DNA from: Tribonema minus
Lineage: Eukaryota > Sar > Xanthophyceae > Tribonematales > Tribonemataceae
Length of the DNA stretch: 64,000 nucleotides
Assembly: GCA_017506865.1 (NCBI GenBank)
Contig: JAFCMP010000379.1
Coordinates: 620,001 to 684,000 of the forward strand
Reading direction: 5' to 3'
The position numbers and the translations under genes were made by a program. Within the stretch, counting starts at the first letter, position 1, and each line of letters starts with the position of its first letter. Shown here in pieces: positions 1-11,600 of the stretch. Under the pieces are notes generated by a model, which searched no databases, was not told the origin of the DNA, and worked only from the letters and a program-made list of their open reading frames with translations.

Positions 1-1555
1 TCGTGGATCTTTGCAGTCGCTGCACCCGCCCTGCAGAATCTGGCTCCCGCGCCGCATTGACGAACATCGTCATTGTGTGTGCCAACAGATGTGTTGCTGC
101 GTTCTCCAGTGCAGCTCCCACATAGCGACGATTGCGTGGTCTAGCAAGGCTTCTAGTTGTCGCGAACTGCAGCTTGCACAGCTCATCGAGGCTGATGCTG
201 TCAAGCACTGCTGCGACTGCGGGGGTTGAGATGGTCCACGTGAAAAGCCCACCTGCCCCACCTGCTGCGCCTGCAGGGCCTGGCGCTGCCGCTGCTGTCG
301 CCGCACCTGCCGCTCTGGGACCCCCTCCGCCGCCGCCGCGGCCGCCACGACCACAGCCTCGTCCGCCGCTGTCGCTGCTGCGACCGCTGCCACGGCCACC
401 GCGGCCGTTTTGAGTTCGCGCGCCACTGCCGCTGTTGCTAGCACCGCCGCTGCGGCTGCTGGCATCACTGCTGCGGCCGTTGCCAGCGCCGCTGTCCTTA
501 GTACCGGCTGCACTGCCGCCGCCGGCACCGCTGCTGCTGCCGCCTCCGGTTCTGCTGCCGCTAGTCGCTCTGCTACTGCTGATGTCTGCATCATTGCTGC
601 CGCTGCGAACGCGTCCTCCATTGCCACGTCCGCGCCCTCCACTGCGACCCCGACCCCCTCGTGTAGCACTGCTGCCCCCGCGTTCCGGCCTCTTTGAGCT
701 GCCGGAGGAGCTGCTGCCACCAGCCTGAGCAGCAGGTGCCTGCTGCGCGTGCGCTGGTCCCTTTGCGTAGGGGTTGCCGATGGGTGTGCACGCCGGTTGC
801 TGCTGTGGCAGCGACGTGGTAGCTGTTGCCGTCGATGCATCAGGTGCTAGCGGTGCTGCTGATGCTGTTGTTGACAATGTTGCCGCCACTGCAGCGGGTG
901 AAGTGATAGGCCTGCATTTGCGGCAGTGCTTGCCCGCGCTGGCATCGCTGCTGTCCACTCTGAATGTCTTGTTGGCATGAAACAGGTTTTTGCACAAGGC
1001 ACACTCGGTGTAGATGGTTTGCAAGTGCGACGTGCTGAGGTCGGAGCGCTCCAGGAACGTTGTTGCTGTCCCACTGTGGTGTTTGCGCTGGTGCTTCGCC
1101 GCGATGTGGGCGTTTAACCTCTGCTGTAACGAGAGCAGCGACATGCCCTTCTTCACCACGAGGTCGCATAAGTTGCACTTGTACTCCGGGTCCGCACTGC
1201 CTCCACCTCCAGCTTCGTCGTCTAGCATCAGACGTTGCTGTTCCAGACTGTTATGACCTGTTCTAGAGCGCTTGACTGCACTTTGCCCGCCCGTGTGCTC
1301 CCCTTCGCCTGTTTGATCGGAAATTGACCAACCGTCATTCTGTACCCTCTTGCGTTTGTGCGCTGCGCGTCCGTCTCCAGTTGCTCTGCTGCTGCCACTC
1401 GTGCCATCGTCCTGTTGACAAGCGCCATTGCCATCTGCAGCACTGGTGCTAATATCCTGCGCTTGTGCGCACGCTAGATCGGATTCCTTGCATTTCTGCG
1501 CTGATTCAGAGTTGGCAATACGGGCCTCCCGCCGCCGCCATGATATTCTTTTCAT
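1..1555 (-). CDS. Zinc-finger and RGG-box protein, C-terminus beyond the window
   Basis: An open frame of at least 518 codons starts at the ATG at 1555-1553 and stays open to the left edge. The polar head carries a basic cluster (AAHKRKRV, residues 64-71) that could be a nuclear signal. Two Cys/His groups follow: C127, C130 with H150, H155 and H159/160, then C185, C188 with H210, C211 and C214; both look like zinc-binding sites. Residues about 285-430 are Gly/Ser/Arg-rich with repeated RGG and GRG units, the kind of tail seen in RNA-binding proteins. The last 70 visible residues are less biased. No family is recognised. It may be a host nucleic-acid-binding protein, or the first ORF of a LINE-type element whose remainder lies outside the window. 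This frame was preferred because the two alternative frames over the same bases give only Ala-rich or Pro-rich text and no motif. Confidence 0.6.
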   Translation of the reverse strand, partial: MKRISWRRREARIANSESAQKCKESDLACAQAQDISTSAADGNGACQQDDGTSGSSRATGDGRAAHKRKRVQNDGWSISDQTGEGEHTGGQSAVKRSRTGHNSLEQQRLMLDDEAGGGGSADPEYKCNLCDLVVKKGMSLLSLQQRLNAHIAAKHQRKHHSGTATTFLERSDLSTSHLQTIYTECALCKNLFHANKTFRVDSSDASAGKHCRKCRPITSPAAVAATLSTTASAAPLAPDASTATATTSLPQQQPACTPIGNPYAKGPAHAQQAPAAQAGGSSSSGSSKRPERGGSSATRGGRGRSGGRGRGNGGRVRSGSNDADISSSRATSGSRTGGGSSSGAGGGSAAGTKDSGAGNGRSSDASSRSGGASNSGSGARTQNGRGGRGSGRSSDSGGRGCGRGGRGGGGGGPRAAGAATAAAAPGPAGAAGGAGGLFTWTISTPAVAAVLDSISLDELCKLQFATTRSLARPRNRRYVGAALENAATHLLAHTMTMFVNAAREPDSAGRVQRLQRST

Positions 1556-1814
1556 GATCTCTGCTACGCCATGGTGCTACATGCTACAGCTACATACCTA
1601 TCCGCATCTCGTGGAGGCCTAGTTTGTACTTCTTATTTATGTACTTGTGGACTTGCATTTGTAAAGGTGTTTCATTTACGCCTAAGATACAGGCTTAGCC
1701 TTCCGCGCTGCTGTCCTTGTAGCCAGCGCCGTCACCAGAACTAGCACCACATTGCTGCCACTGCCGCCAACATTTCTTGTGTCGCTGGCATTGTCGCTGA
1801 CATTGTCGAAAGGT

Positions 1815-4800
1815 TCACCACAAGGGGGAGGGTACGCCCCATGTGTTTTTGAGGGCAGGAGACACAATGAGGTTCTCACAGAGCACCTCATATTCGGCTT
1901 CAGTTTTAGCAATGTGAGCGTCATGTACCAGCCGCTGCCATGGAGGCAGCGTCAGATTGTCGCGCCAGGAAGCCTCGGCAATCTGCGCCTTCTCTTGCGG
2001 ACTGCTCGCTTCTTGGATTTTGCACTGGGCGATCGACGCCCCAATCTCCATCATGTCATCACCCAACGCGGCAGCCGTTTTGACCAGCGCGACAAGGTCA
2101 TGGTGAGGCTGTGCCGCTAGCTGCTCCATAGACCCAGATGCCATGTGTGCCAGCACATCGTCTGCGGCAAAGAGCACGGTCCCTGTGCAGCACAAATCGT
2201 ACATACACAAAAGGAGGTTCTTGCAAGGTCAGGCTCGCATGCCCTGATGTGGCAATTGCTGCTTGAGAAGGTTGGTGGACACACAGCATGCGCGTTCTTG
2301 CTACCAAAACCTGCTAATCTCTGCCCAAACCACCACCTCATCACCACTCATCTGGCCCAATATGCCCACCATTACAGTTGGCTCTAACTTGAAACAGCAA
2401 CGGTGGAAAAGGGCTGGGGCGAGGGATTCAGCCAAGCTCCTTGACTTTGTACAGTAAAGCACCGGCTTTGCAGTCACCTCTCAGATTGATTCGGTTGTAG
2501 TTGCCTGAACTTTATAGGGTGGCGCTCGCAGGCACAACCTTAGCAGAGGTTTGTGTTTGCGCTCATGATTTGGTGAGTGCTTCGTGGTGAATCATGCATG
2601 GCGACAGTTGGTGACCCGACAGGCAGGCAGTACTGTAACAAACAGTAAATGAGTGAATGTAGCACCTCACCACGCGTGTTATAATAGCAGCAGTGATCTT
2701 AATCATCTGACAGCAAAAGACGCACAGAGGGGTCACAAGGCTCCACATGTGAGAAGCTGCTCACATGGCCTTCATGTAGTGTCGCCAAACAGCAAAGGCA
2801 TGCAGGCAGTAGGTGGCACTCCATCACGTGCGCAGCAGCAGCAGCGGGTGCAACTTGTGTTCTGGTGTTGAGGGCAGATCTGGCAGCTCTCAGCCCAGCC
2901 GGAACCAAACATATCTTATCTCTCTTGAGGCGGAGAGACATTTAGCTGACGTTTCATTTGCAACTCTACCGCGACACAATTCACCTGCTAGAAAGAGTGC
3001 GGTAAGGTGTACTTCACAAGTACCAGTCAGAGGGGGGGGGGCACATGGAGGAGGACGTAGGGGAGGACCCCGAGATGCCATTTGGCGGCGGCGGCGTTTG
3101 AGTGGTTGTCGTTGCGACACTTTCAGACTGTCATACGACATGTAGATTCCTTACAGCTAGATGCCAATCATCTGGGCTTTTTCGCGCCCTGAGCGAGAAT
3201 TAATAAAAAGTACCAGTCAGGACAAGGGGCTGGGCCGAAGGTTGAAATAAGCCCGGGTTGTAGGGCTAGGGTTTGAGAGAGGGGCGTTCGGCATTTTTGC
3301 AACAGCAGTGACCGCTGACATCTGTATCTGCACAATCCGCGTCAATTGCTTTGTTACAAAGCAATAGTGATCATACTCACCAGCGTACAAGATGCCAGGT
3401 ATCGTGCGTCCCACAGGACCGCTGACACCAACGTCAATCAGCAGGGCATCCAAACCGCCGATCAGCATGAGTTGCTTCGGCTCCACGTCTGCATGAACGT
3501 ACCGCACCGTTGAGTGTAGGAACCGCAACCCATGCACAAGCTGCCGCAGCATCCTCGCCAAAAGCTTACCTGACACAACAAGCAGCAGCGTAAGGCATGC
3601 ATGCACAGAAGTGGGTGAGTGTTTGTGTGAGCTAGAATGGGAGTGCCAATGCAATATTATATGCACATCAAATGAATGAAACCCGATACAAGATCTTGCA
3701 GATCTTAATTATATGACCTAGGAACGATAGCTTTTCCTGTGTTGATGGAAAGGTGCAAGGTGGGGCTGTTGTTTGGTATTTCTTTAGATGTCAGCTTTGA
3801 GGGTTCAGTGTTTTGTCTCCACAAAAATGCGACAAACTCGAAATGAAAGCGACAAACTCGAAATGAAAACAGACGCGATTCTGATTGTTTTGCTGTTGCG
3901 TCGCTGCATATGCAAAGCGTGTTGGAAATGAGGAAGTGACCGGTCAGGGGCGCCCCATAGGCAGAGCAGAGGACGAAGCCTGCAGAGAGTCCAGCTGCTA
4001 AGAGCGTGAAGTGAATCAAGATGGGGGCAAAAGCATGCTCTAAGGAGGTAACGTTAATGCCCAGGAGAGAAACATAGAAAGATGGGTTCCGAAAGACCCA
4101 AAACATGTGGGGAGGCACAACCATATCTTTAAAATATGCTGTTACCCTGCAAACTGTGGCCAGTCATGACCCTGCATGACATAACCAAGACCTATGAGAG
4201 TCTGCTATTTTGACAAAGTATACTACCATTCACAAAGCTGTAGCTGCGCTGCGGCCGCCTCGAGAAATCCCCATGCTTGCTGTGGTCACCATGGAATGTA
4301 ATGGTATGGGATTATGTTTTTGTTGTTGTTGACCCTCTCAGCAGGCAGCTCTCAGGAGCATCATGCGGTTGTTGTGCAGCGCGGGCGCTGGAAAAAGTCT
4401 TAATTGCCGCTTGTTGTTGCTATCATATGAAGGATTCGGCTCTCTACTGTGTGCTATGTGATATCCTTGCTGTACATGCCAACTTCACGGGCAACTTTGA
4501 GGAAATTGTGCGCCACCACTTATATCTCGTCATGTGCTGCACGGCATGCCAAACGCAGTATGCCTACCGCTTCAAAGATTCAACTCGCTAGAGCGATGAA
4601 CGCTGTCTGAAAGCATCTTCGTTGCCATGAGGTGATGTGCTAACCCCGACTCTGATGATTTGTTACACATCTGGGCGGGTCCACTGCTTTACAGATGCTG
4701 CTTTTGACGCGTGTCGTTGTGTAGACCACATGGCTGCAATGCAGCAAGCTGCTGGCCACGGAGCCTATTTTGGGAAGGGCCCCAGAAGGGGGGGGGGGCG

Positions 4801-7657
4801 GAGGGAGCAGGGTGGTTTGAGTTTCAGCAATACTTTGGCATGCCTGCACCTGCACATGCATGTCTGCTGTGTGACCCACAGAGTTGTGGACCAAAGCGCA
4901 TGCAGATGGATGTGTATCATTAGCCAATAGGCATGAAGCTGTCGTGCGTACAAGTCTGAGATGACCGACTTGTGAATAGTTGTATTATGCTCAGCCACTG
5001 ATACAATGCGGCCCTACATGTACGTACCTGCAAGCTTTCCAATGGGACGCATTATGATTGGCCCCTGTGGTTCCACACTCGCCACCCACTCTGGGAACAG
5101 AGTGATTGCCGCATTGCGTAAACCTGCGGCTGCAATCGCCTTCAGTGCGGCCACCTCTCGACCCATAGCGTCGGTACAGAGCTGCCCGTGTCCTTCAAGT
5201 TGAGCTGCTGCACTGTACACCTTGCACACCTTCAAAAATCAAGGCGGAGACGACAGGGATGATGAGGTTGGGAGGAGTGCAAGGAAAGAGACATATTCAC
5301 AGCTTGATGTGATTATAGGCGGCAGTAGTGAACAGCAGGATGCACATTGTAGTAGGACATTCAAGGTTTACCTGCTCCGCAACAACTTTTGCGTTTTCAG
5401 CAGGCTGCCAATCACCCGAGAAACATGAGCAAGCCTGCTGGAGCCCAGGAGCCCAGGTGGACGGAACCGGCCCTCCCCGACTACAATTGCCGTATTGCAG
5501 CCCGCTATTGCATCATCTATGTCAAAGAACCACAGCAGGTGGCGCCAGCCTGATGTGAGATGCAATACAATAGATAGCAGCAGCAGCAGCAGCAGCAGCA
5601 TCATGTGTCAAAGGGTTCATGATCTACTACAGTGATCGATGAGCCAATGTTTACGGTGGACACAGCCAGCAACAAGTGCAAGTGGCTGATGCTGCCAGTC
5701 AAAACGTAGACTAAGTGCAAGGTCTGCGCTCACCTTGCTGCAACGTTTCAGGTGTGCTGTGACTCAGCACAATGCCGCTCGCTTCCCTGGTGGCTGCGAA
5801 GAGCTCCATTGTGACAGTGTCAGTCAGGAGTCCAAAGGCATGCGACCTGCTAGGATTTGCTTCCATAAGAAGACGCAGGTGATGAAGAGTCTTGTCACGG
5901 TGCGCATCGTCCAAAACCTGGGCCTGGACAGCAGACACAATGTGGCACAGCACCATGTCACCAATTGTGGTGTGTGCGAGACACAGTGCCCACATAATGT
6001 ACATCATGTACACATTGCGTGGCTCCCACAACACGCATGTGGCCAGATGCAATGCAGTAATATTGGTAACATCAAGTGATGCCTCACCACCACATGAACA
6101 CAGAGACACTCTCATCACACCAGAGCCATACAGTTCCTTCTCGTGCCTGGTGTGTGGGGGGGCCCACGCGGGGCGGCGGCGATGAGTTTGGGCACAGAAA
6201 CAGGGTTTGCCGGAACGAGAACTGCGCTCGCTCAGGCGGCGGAGGGGGGGGGTGCTGTCATCGACCGCGACACAAATGCGCGTGCCAACCTCGGCATGCG
6301 CGGCGTCTATGGCACGTGCGGCGTCGATGACATCATCCCGGGGTATGTCCCGGCGGATCAAGAAGAGGACGACGGTGACGAGGGCGGTGATGGCGGGGAG
6401 GAGGGCGTCGATGACGGGGAGGGCGGTGCTGACGAGGAGGAGGTCGACGAGGAGGGGGGTGCCATAATGGCTTGAGGGGCAGTATTGAGGTTATGCAGCA
6501 GGGGGGGGAGGGGGGGGGAGACAGGCACGGGGGGTTCGTCACGCGGTGTGCGGGACTGCTGCAGCAGTACATATCACCAGCCACAGTTGCAAAAGCAGCA
6601 GACACAGGGTAGAAGTAGTGTACATCCTGCGTTTGTGTTTGCAAGCGGGCGGGCAGTAGCACAATGCTCTACCCCCGCCAGAATTTGGGCTGGTGTGCTT
6701 TCGGGCCTTGGTCAACCAAGGAAACTTGAGTACCAAACGGACGTCGCGACGTCTGCGCTGGTCAAGGGCAATCTGCTGTTCGCAGCATGCCCTCATAATG
6801 ACACAGAGACGGCAAACCATTCAAGCAAATTGCTCTTGCACACGCTAACAAATCCATATCATGATAGAGAAATTTCTACATGGTAACTGCTACTGTGCAG
6901 ACGACACTTCCAGCACAGGACATGCACAGTGCTGATGCTTACCAGCTCAATTATGCTCTTTGCACCGAACGGGTGCAGGTCTTTGCCCTCCGGTAGCAGG
7001 GTCATGTCAGGCGCAGCACCGCTCAAGAAACGCGAGAATTGCGTGTCCAAGATGACCACCCCAGGGAGCCCGGTCGTGCGTGCAAGCGTAAGCTTTTCTG
7101 CACTACCAATCCTAGTCACCCACTCCAATGGCCCCTTGTACCCTAGCTGGGAGGCAGCGCCTTTAAGAAAAGCTTTGAGGCGTGGCAGGAATGCCTCATC
7201 TTTGGTGCCAGTGGGCTTCTCCATGACTTGCAGTTGTAGGGGCGGGGTAAGGTCGTTTGCACTGCTGCCATGCGGTAGCATTGCTGAAAATGTGGAGGGT
7301 TGCAGCAATCCCTGCTGAGACTGGTAAATCCGGCTATAAGTGGTGGAACCTGCAATTGATGCACGTGTGCAATACCTCAGTATGATATGCAATGACAATG
7401 TGTTCTGCCAGAGCCGTGCAGCATCTCTTCTGGGCATCAGCCAATTGTACTGTGCATGGCACTGGTACTGTACAAGTACATACAAGGTCCAGGGTAACAC
7501 ACTGAACAGTAATTGAAAGACATGACAGGACTGCCTCACCTGGGGTTGCCTCGCTTCTGAGCCTCTTGAAAGCCTGTTCGACCATGCCTTCAATCATACG
7601 CGCTGTCGGGGCGTCTGCGTACACAAGCACAATGCCACTGCGTGATGTGCCAGGCAT
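1815..7657 (-). CDS. Divergent protein-kinase-like (crinkler-type) protein, downstream six exons
   Basis: Six exons join in frame with GT-AG sites: 7657-7540, 7349-6943, 5923-5734, 5207-5028, 3569-3381 and 2161-1815, giving 476 codons and a stop at 1817-1815. The exon at 3569-3381 holds the kinase-like core: LVHGLRFLHS, then YVHADVEPKQL (H324-A-D326 in place of HRD) and LLIDVGVS (D344-V-G in place of DFG). The last exon continues with YADDVL, HHDLVALVK and a Trp-rich tail, the order seen in kinase-like C-terminal domains of crinkler-type (CRN) proteins. The middle exons carry LLTDTVTMELF and PIIMRPIGKLAG, also typical of that group. A VAIK-type lysine is not obvious and the catalytic Asn is Gln, so phosphotransfer is doubtful. 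The ATG at 7657 follows an in-frame stop, but the gene probably began further upstream, beyond the MULE insertion. Introns carry a solo LTR and GA-rich DNA. Confidence 0.7.
3920..4215. mobile_element. Solo LTR of a Ty1/copia-type element (fossil)
   Basis: This 296-bp stretch begins TGTTGG and ends TTTTGACA. Along its whole length it resembles the LTRs of the copia element at 45215-47655 (shared blocks such as gaggaagtgaccggtca and gacctatgagag), but it is clearly more diverged. No internal region is next to it, so it is a solo LTR, older than the 45-kb element. It lies within the intron between the 5207-5028 and 3569-3381 exons of the kinase-like gene. Confidence 0.75.
6346..6530. repeat. GA/G-rich low-complexity tract in an intron
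   Basis: The stretch is dominated by gag, gac and ggg triplets and ends in runs of eight or nine G. On the plus strand it gives an Asp/Glu/Gly-rich open frame, which I read as a by-product of composition. It lies in the 1,019-bp intron between the 7349-6943 and 5923-5734 exons of the kinase-like gene. Confidence 0.6.
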
Positions 7658-7738
7658 CGGTCAACCAAGCAGGCATCGGCGGGCAGCAGCATCATGCTCT
7701 ACTGCAGCAATCAGCGCTCTGTGCCGCCAGATCTCAGG

Positions 7739-8053
7739 TCACGCGGCCATCACTGAGGCTTCAAAACTTTGTCTTGGGGTGGTCTTGGTCTCCAGAAAAT
7801 TGAGTACCAATGGGCGTCGATGAGATTCCCGGCAAAAGGTTGGGAGTAGAGGCGTCTGCGCAGGCAAGGGTTTCTGCTGATCTCCTTTGGCAAAGCGTCG
7901 GCATGTCCTCATAATGATATAACATCCAGCTGCTGGGTTGTCGCGGTATGAACCTTTGACAACTTGAGTTTCGCAGTCGTCCGCGAACGCTGTGATTGAA
8001 AACGCGTGCAGCTCAGAAGTGCCTTCCTCGATGCACTTCAGACTCGACGCACA
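7739..8053 (-). CDS. Candidate exon of the split kinase-like gene, left flank of the MULE
   Basis: A minus-strand frame of about 104 codons lies between the MULE target duplication (8191-8200) and the ATG at 7657. It reads without low complexity (for example CIEEGTSELHAFSITAF and NPAAGCYIIMRTCRRF). Bases 7670-7920 resemble 6640-6810 inside the next intron, as if this piece had been partly duplicated. Another short frame, FEGSALAAIAALDY, next to the MULE end is followed by a possible donor. The order fits an internal part of the same gene as the six downstream exons, but I could not find a splice that joins it cleanly, so either introns are missed or the gene has decayed since the insertion. 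Confidence 0.35.
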   Translation of the reverse strand, partial: CASSLKCIEEGTSELHAFSITAFADDCETQVVKGSYRDNPAAGCYIIMRTCRRFAKGDQQKPLPAQTPLLPTFCRESHRRPLVLNFLETKTTPRQSFEASVMAA

Positions 8054-8190
8054 TCACGCTGCCCATACTGTTCGTGCTTTTGCATGTATTGACCTAAAAG
8101 CTGATTGAAAAGTCAACAGCTGCATACCGTAGTCTAGAGCAGCAATTGCAGCAAGAGCCGAACCCTCAAATGTAGGTGTATGGCACACTC

Positions 8191-8200
8191 GTGTTCACGG
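8191..8200. repeat. Target-site duplication, left copy
   Basis: The 10-mer gtgttcacgg directly precedes the MULE terminus cggatccc. The identical 10-mer directly follows the right terminus at 19705-19714. A 9-10 bp duplication is typical of Mutator-like elements. Confidence 0.9.
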
Positions 8201-8351
8201 CGGATCCCATATTTGGGCCAGCCTGGCCCAATTAACTATTTGGGCCAGGGGGGTTGAACACCCCCCAGCAAGTGCACATTTGAAGTGTGCGTGTTCGCAG
8301 CAGTCGCCCTTGCGTTTCTGGCGCTACGCACAGTGCGGAGGCCGTGTTGAC
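8201..8351 (+). repeat. MULE terminal inverted repeat, left
   Basis: 151 bp, starting cggatcccatatttgggcc and ending gccgtgttgac. It differs from the reverse complement of the right repeat only at two nearby positions (gcgtttctgg against gcagttctgg). Confidence 0.92.
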
Positions 8352-8614
8352 GGCTCATTCTGTTGTAAAACACCAGCGGTCTGTGGTCTGGCGATGCAAT
8401 GGCGTGGCTGGTGCGGGCAGCTGTCATAGGCAAGTGTTTCGAAGCGAAAGTCTGCAACTGTTGCTCTTATCCTTCGTGCGCTGTCTATGCTGTGGCGAAT
8501 GCAGTGCTTGGTTTGCAAGAATTTGGAGTATTTCAGTCAACATGTAGAAATCTGCACCGGCATACACGGCAGCAGCAACCAGATTTGGCAGTCAGCACAA
8601 AGAGCAAGCACTCA

Positions 8615-8655
<41 letters not shown>

Positions 8656-11600
8656 ATTGCTGCTGGCGGTGCTGCTATTACTGCCACAACTGCGAGACCA
8701 GTGGCTATGGTTATTATCGCTGGCGACATTGTAGGGCGACGATAGCTTTCTGCAGCAGGCTGCTGTGCTCAGGTTGCGCTTGCCGTTCGTGTGTTGCTGC
8801 TTTACCACTGCCAGTGACGCAGCTGTGGTTGCTCAAAGCTGCTTACAACTGCAGCATATGTGCACCTGACCTGTAGGCTGTAGGCTTTGTGGCTCTTGCC
8901 TTGATATGACTTGAGACTGAGCTACTGCTTGTGCACGGCGCGAGTGCTTGTCCCATACTTGTTGGATCCCGCATATGGGCCAGCCTCACCCATTCAATGT
9001 TGAGGCCTCAGAGCCACGTCATCCATTCATTCAGCACTGCCGCCTCGCTGCTGCTGCTACGTGAGCGCCAGAACTAACAGGCAGTAGGAGGGCTGGCTCT
9101 GTGGCAGGCGCTGGCGGCAAAGGGAGGCCGCTGCTGCGACAGCCCCAGTCTCACAGGCAGTAGAAGGACTTTGTAGACAGGCGCGGGCGGCGAATGGAGG
9201 CCAATGGCGGCATGGAGACTGGTTGCAATGGCGAAAGCGCTCCAACGGCATTACAGCGGCGTTGTGTAGTGATCAGGTAAAGCGGTATACTAAAGGCTCT
9301 CAAACTGGCTTTTTTCGCTTGTGTGCTTTACTGAGGCGCTGTGTGAATACCTCTCCGTTCGCGCAACATTGCATTGAACCAGGCTCCAAACAGAGTTGGT
9401 TTACCACGTCAAGCAGACAAGGAGGCAATGATGCAAGCATCGGCTCACCACCAGCAGCAGCAGCAACAGCAGCAATTGAAACGCAGCCGCTGGTGCGTGC
9501 TGCTGCTGATGTTAGCATGCTACATGCAGGTTTTTTTGTGGTTGCTGCGCAATTCCCATATGCTCCTGGCCTTAGTCGCCCGCAAGTGCATGCCAAGCGC
9601 ACTAGCAGTTGCTCTGCAGGAGTCGCAGCAGTAGCAGCGCAACGGTCACTGGATACGGTACAACAATAGAGTGAAAGCGCGGGCCAAAATAAATATAGGA
9701 ACGCATGGTTTTTTTCGACTTCAGTGCAATATTCTGACGACCACATGTGCTCATTCAAGGTGGCACATGGCAGATGTTCTGATGCTATCTGTTGAAGAGT
9801 GTGATTGAGACAGCTTACACACGCACCTTCCGTTTACTGCATGTTATGGTTCCACTAAATGTTATGGTTCCACTGTTAATGTGTTCAGTCACTACCGTCA
9901 ACGCGGTCTACCATACCGTAAGGCAATTATCTAGTACAAGTCTACACCACGTGTCGTTATTTAGGGGTACAGCAACAAACGATTTTTTGGAAAGCGTATC
10001 CCACACGTGAAGACAAAGCTGAAAAGTGCCAGAGATACTGCAAAATTCAAATGTATCAATGCAGGCCAGAGCGGCTGAGTTGTGGCGTCATGCATGTGCA
10101 TGTTGATGTGATTGGACACGCTCCCGAGCAATAGAAAGATGAAGGACCACTGATTTGCACGGAGACCGTTGGGTTTGACAGGATTGCGCATGCTGGAGAC
10201 GGTCAAACATTCCCACCTGCCTCAGTCAATCCTAAGCTGAATGCGCATGCCCGTTGAGGTGAAATGCTTGAAATGTTCCAATGTGCATTGATGTTAACCA
10301 ACGTCGAAGAAAGTGACAATGACCATCATGTGTTGTGGTAGTATACTGTGCCTAGTGTCAAGGAATGCTGGAAGATGGTGAAATGCTTGCAGGCAGCTGA
10401 AATTGCTGTCGTCAGCATGAACACAAATGGATAACTGGACTTGTCCACACATCGCAGCGGCGCAACGAGCAACATTTGCGACTCAGGCAAATGCAATCAC
10501 TATACGCTACTCAAGAACTTGTTGCACTGTTAAATGTCTTACAGCACAATAGCGTTCTCAATGCAGTGTTCAAAACATGTTCGCATTATCACCTCACGGC
10601 CATCCTATTGCAATCTTATGCAGGCCCACCATCTGAGATCGGCTCCAAGCGAGGCACAGCTGCAGGCACCCTCACGAACTGTCAAATCGCCCTAGTACCA
10701 AGCAGCTGGTGTGCGCCACTTGCAGCGAGCAGGCCTGGCTATATGCTTGGCTCCAAGACAGGCAGGTGGTTTTGAAACTGCTCATGTTGCTTGCAAAGTT
10801 AGTTATCCGGAGCCTTTGTCCTGTGTGTATTATAAACACTGGCAGGTGTTGCTTATGTTGCGCATGCTGAAGGCATCATTGCAAATGGTGAGCTTGATTT
10901 ATGCACCTGCAGAAGTGCAGGGTGGATAAGCATTATGCTATGCCCATCAATACAGCTCAACTGCAAGGGTTATGATTCAGCAGTAGTTGCTGTCATGATA
11001 TATGCATTGCAATCGATGCCTTGTCCTGACCATCAAATTCATGCTGTTGAAATGATCAGGCTATTCAACTGCTGCTGTTGATCTAGTTAGCATGAGGTGC
11101 GTGCATGCATGGCCGCTGCTTGCGAAGAGGGCATCACTGGCCCCTGATGTGAGTATGCTGCGGATGAGATGTTTTTCTGTGACTGATGCACAAGTCCTGA
11201 ACCTCTGCGGTCTGTGCTAGTGAAGGTGGTACAAGTACGCTGCAGGCACAAACTGCGTCCTTTCCATACGAGCACCAGCACACAGCCTGATTTTAGAGTG
11301 TTTCAGGTTCGTAGCATTATCAGTATTCGTGTGCTGCAAGCAGGAACCATGATCATTTAGCAAATTACCTGATCGATGTTATCTCTATCTGACGTCGCAG
11401 ATGTCGTGGAGATTCCAGCAGCAAGATGGCGTGTTTTGCAGCTGCATATTCTGCATGGTGCCAGGCAACCATCCGCCCAAGTACTTATACCACCTGCAAC
11501 GTGCGATTACAGCACAGCGGATTTGCGCATTGCGCCCAGATGTGTACACACGCACTGTTATGTCAAGGCACACCGTTTTTTACAACAGGCACCTCATCAA

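Noticed and set aside
70-840. Long Ala-rich frame on the minus strand
   Set aside because: It is the shadow of the RGG frame of the zinc-finger protein, which is open without a break to the left edge and has motifs.
5575-5600. CAG repeat
   Set aside because: Plain microsatellite in an intron, as are the runs near 8625 and 9460; no CRISPR-like spacing anywhere in the window.
6143-6475. Acidic plus-strand frame (Asp/Glu/Gly-rich)
   Set aside because: Produced by a GA-rich tract within an intron of the kinase-like gene; no conserved text.
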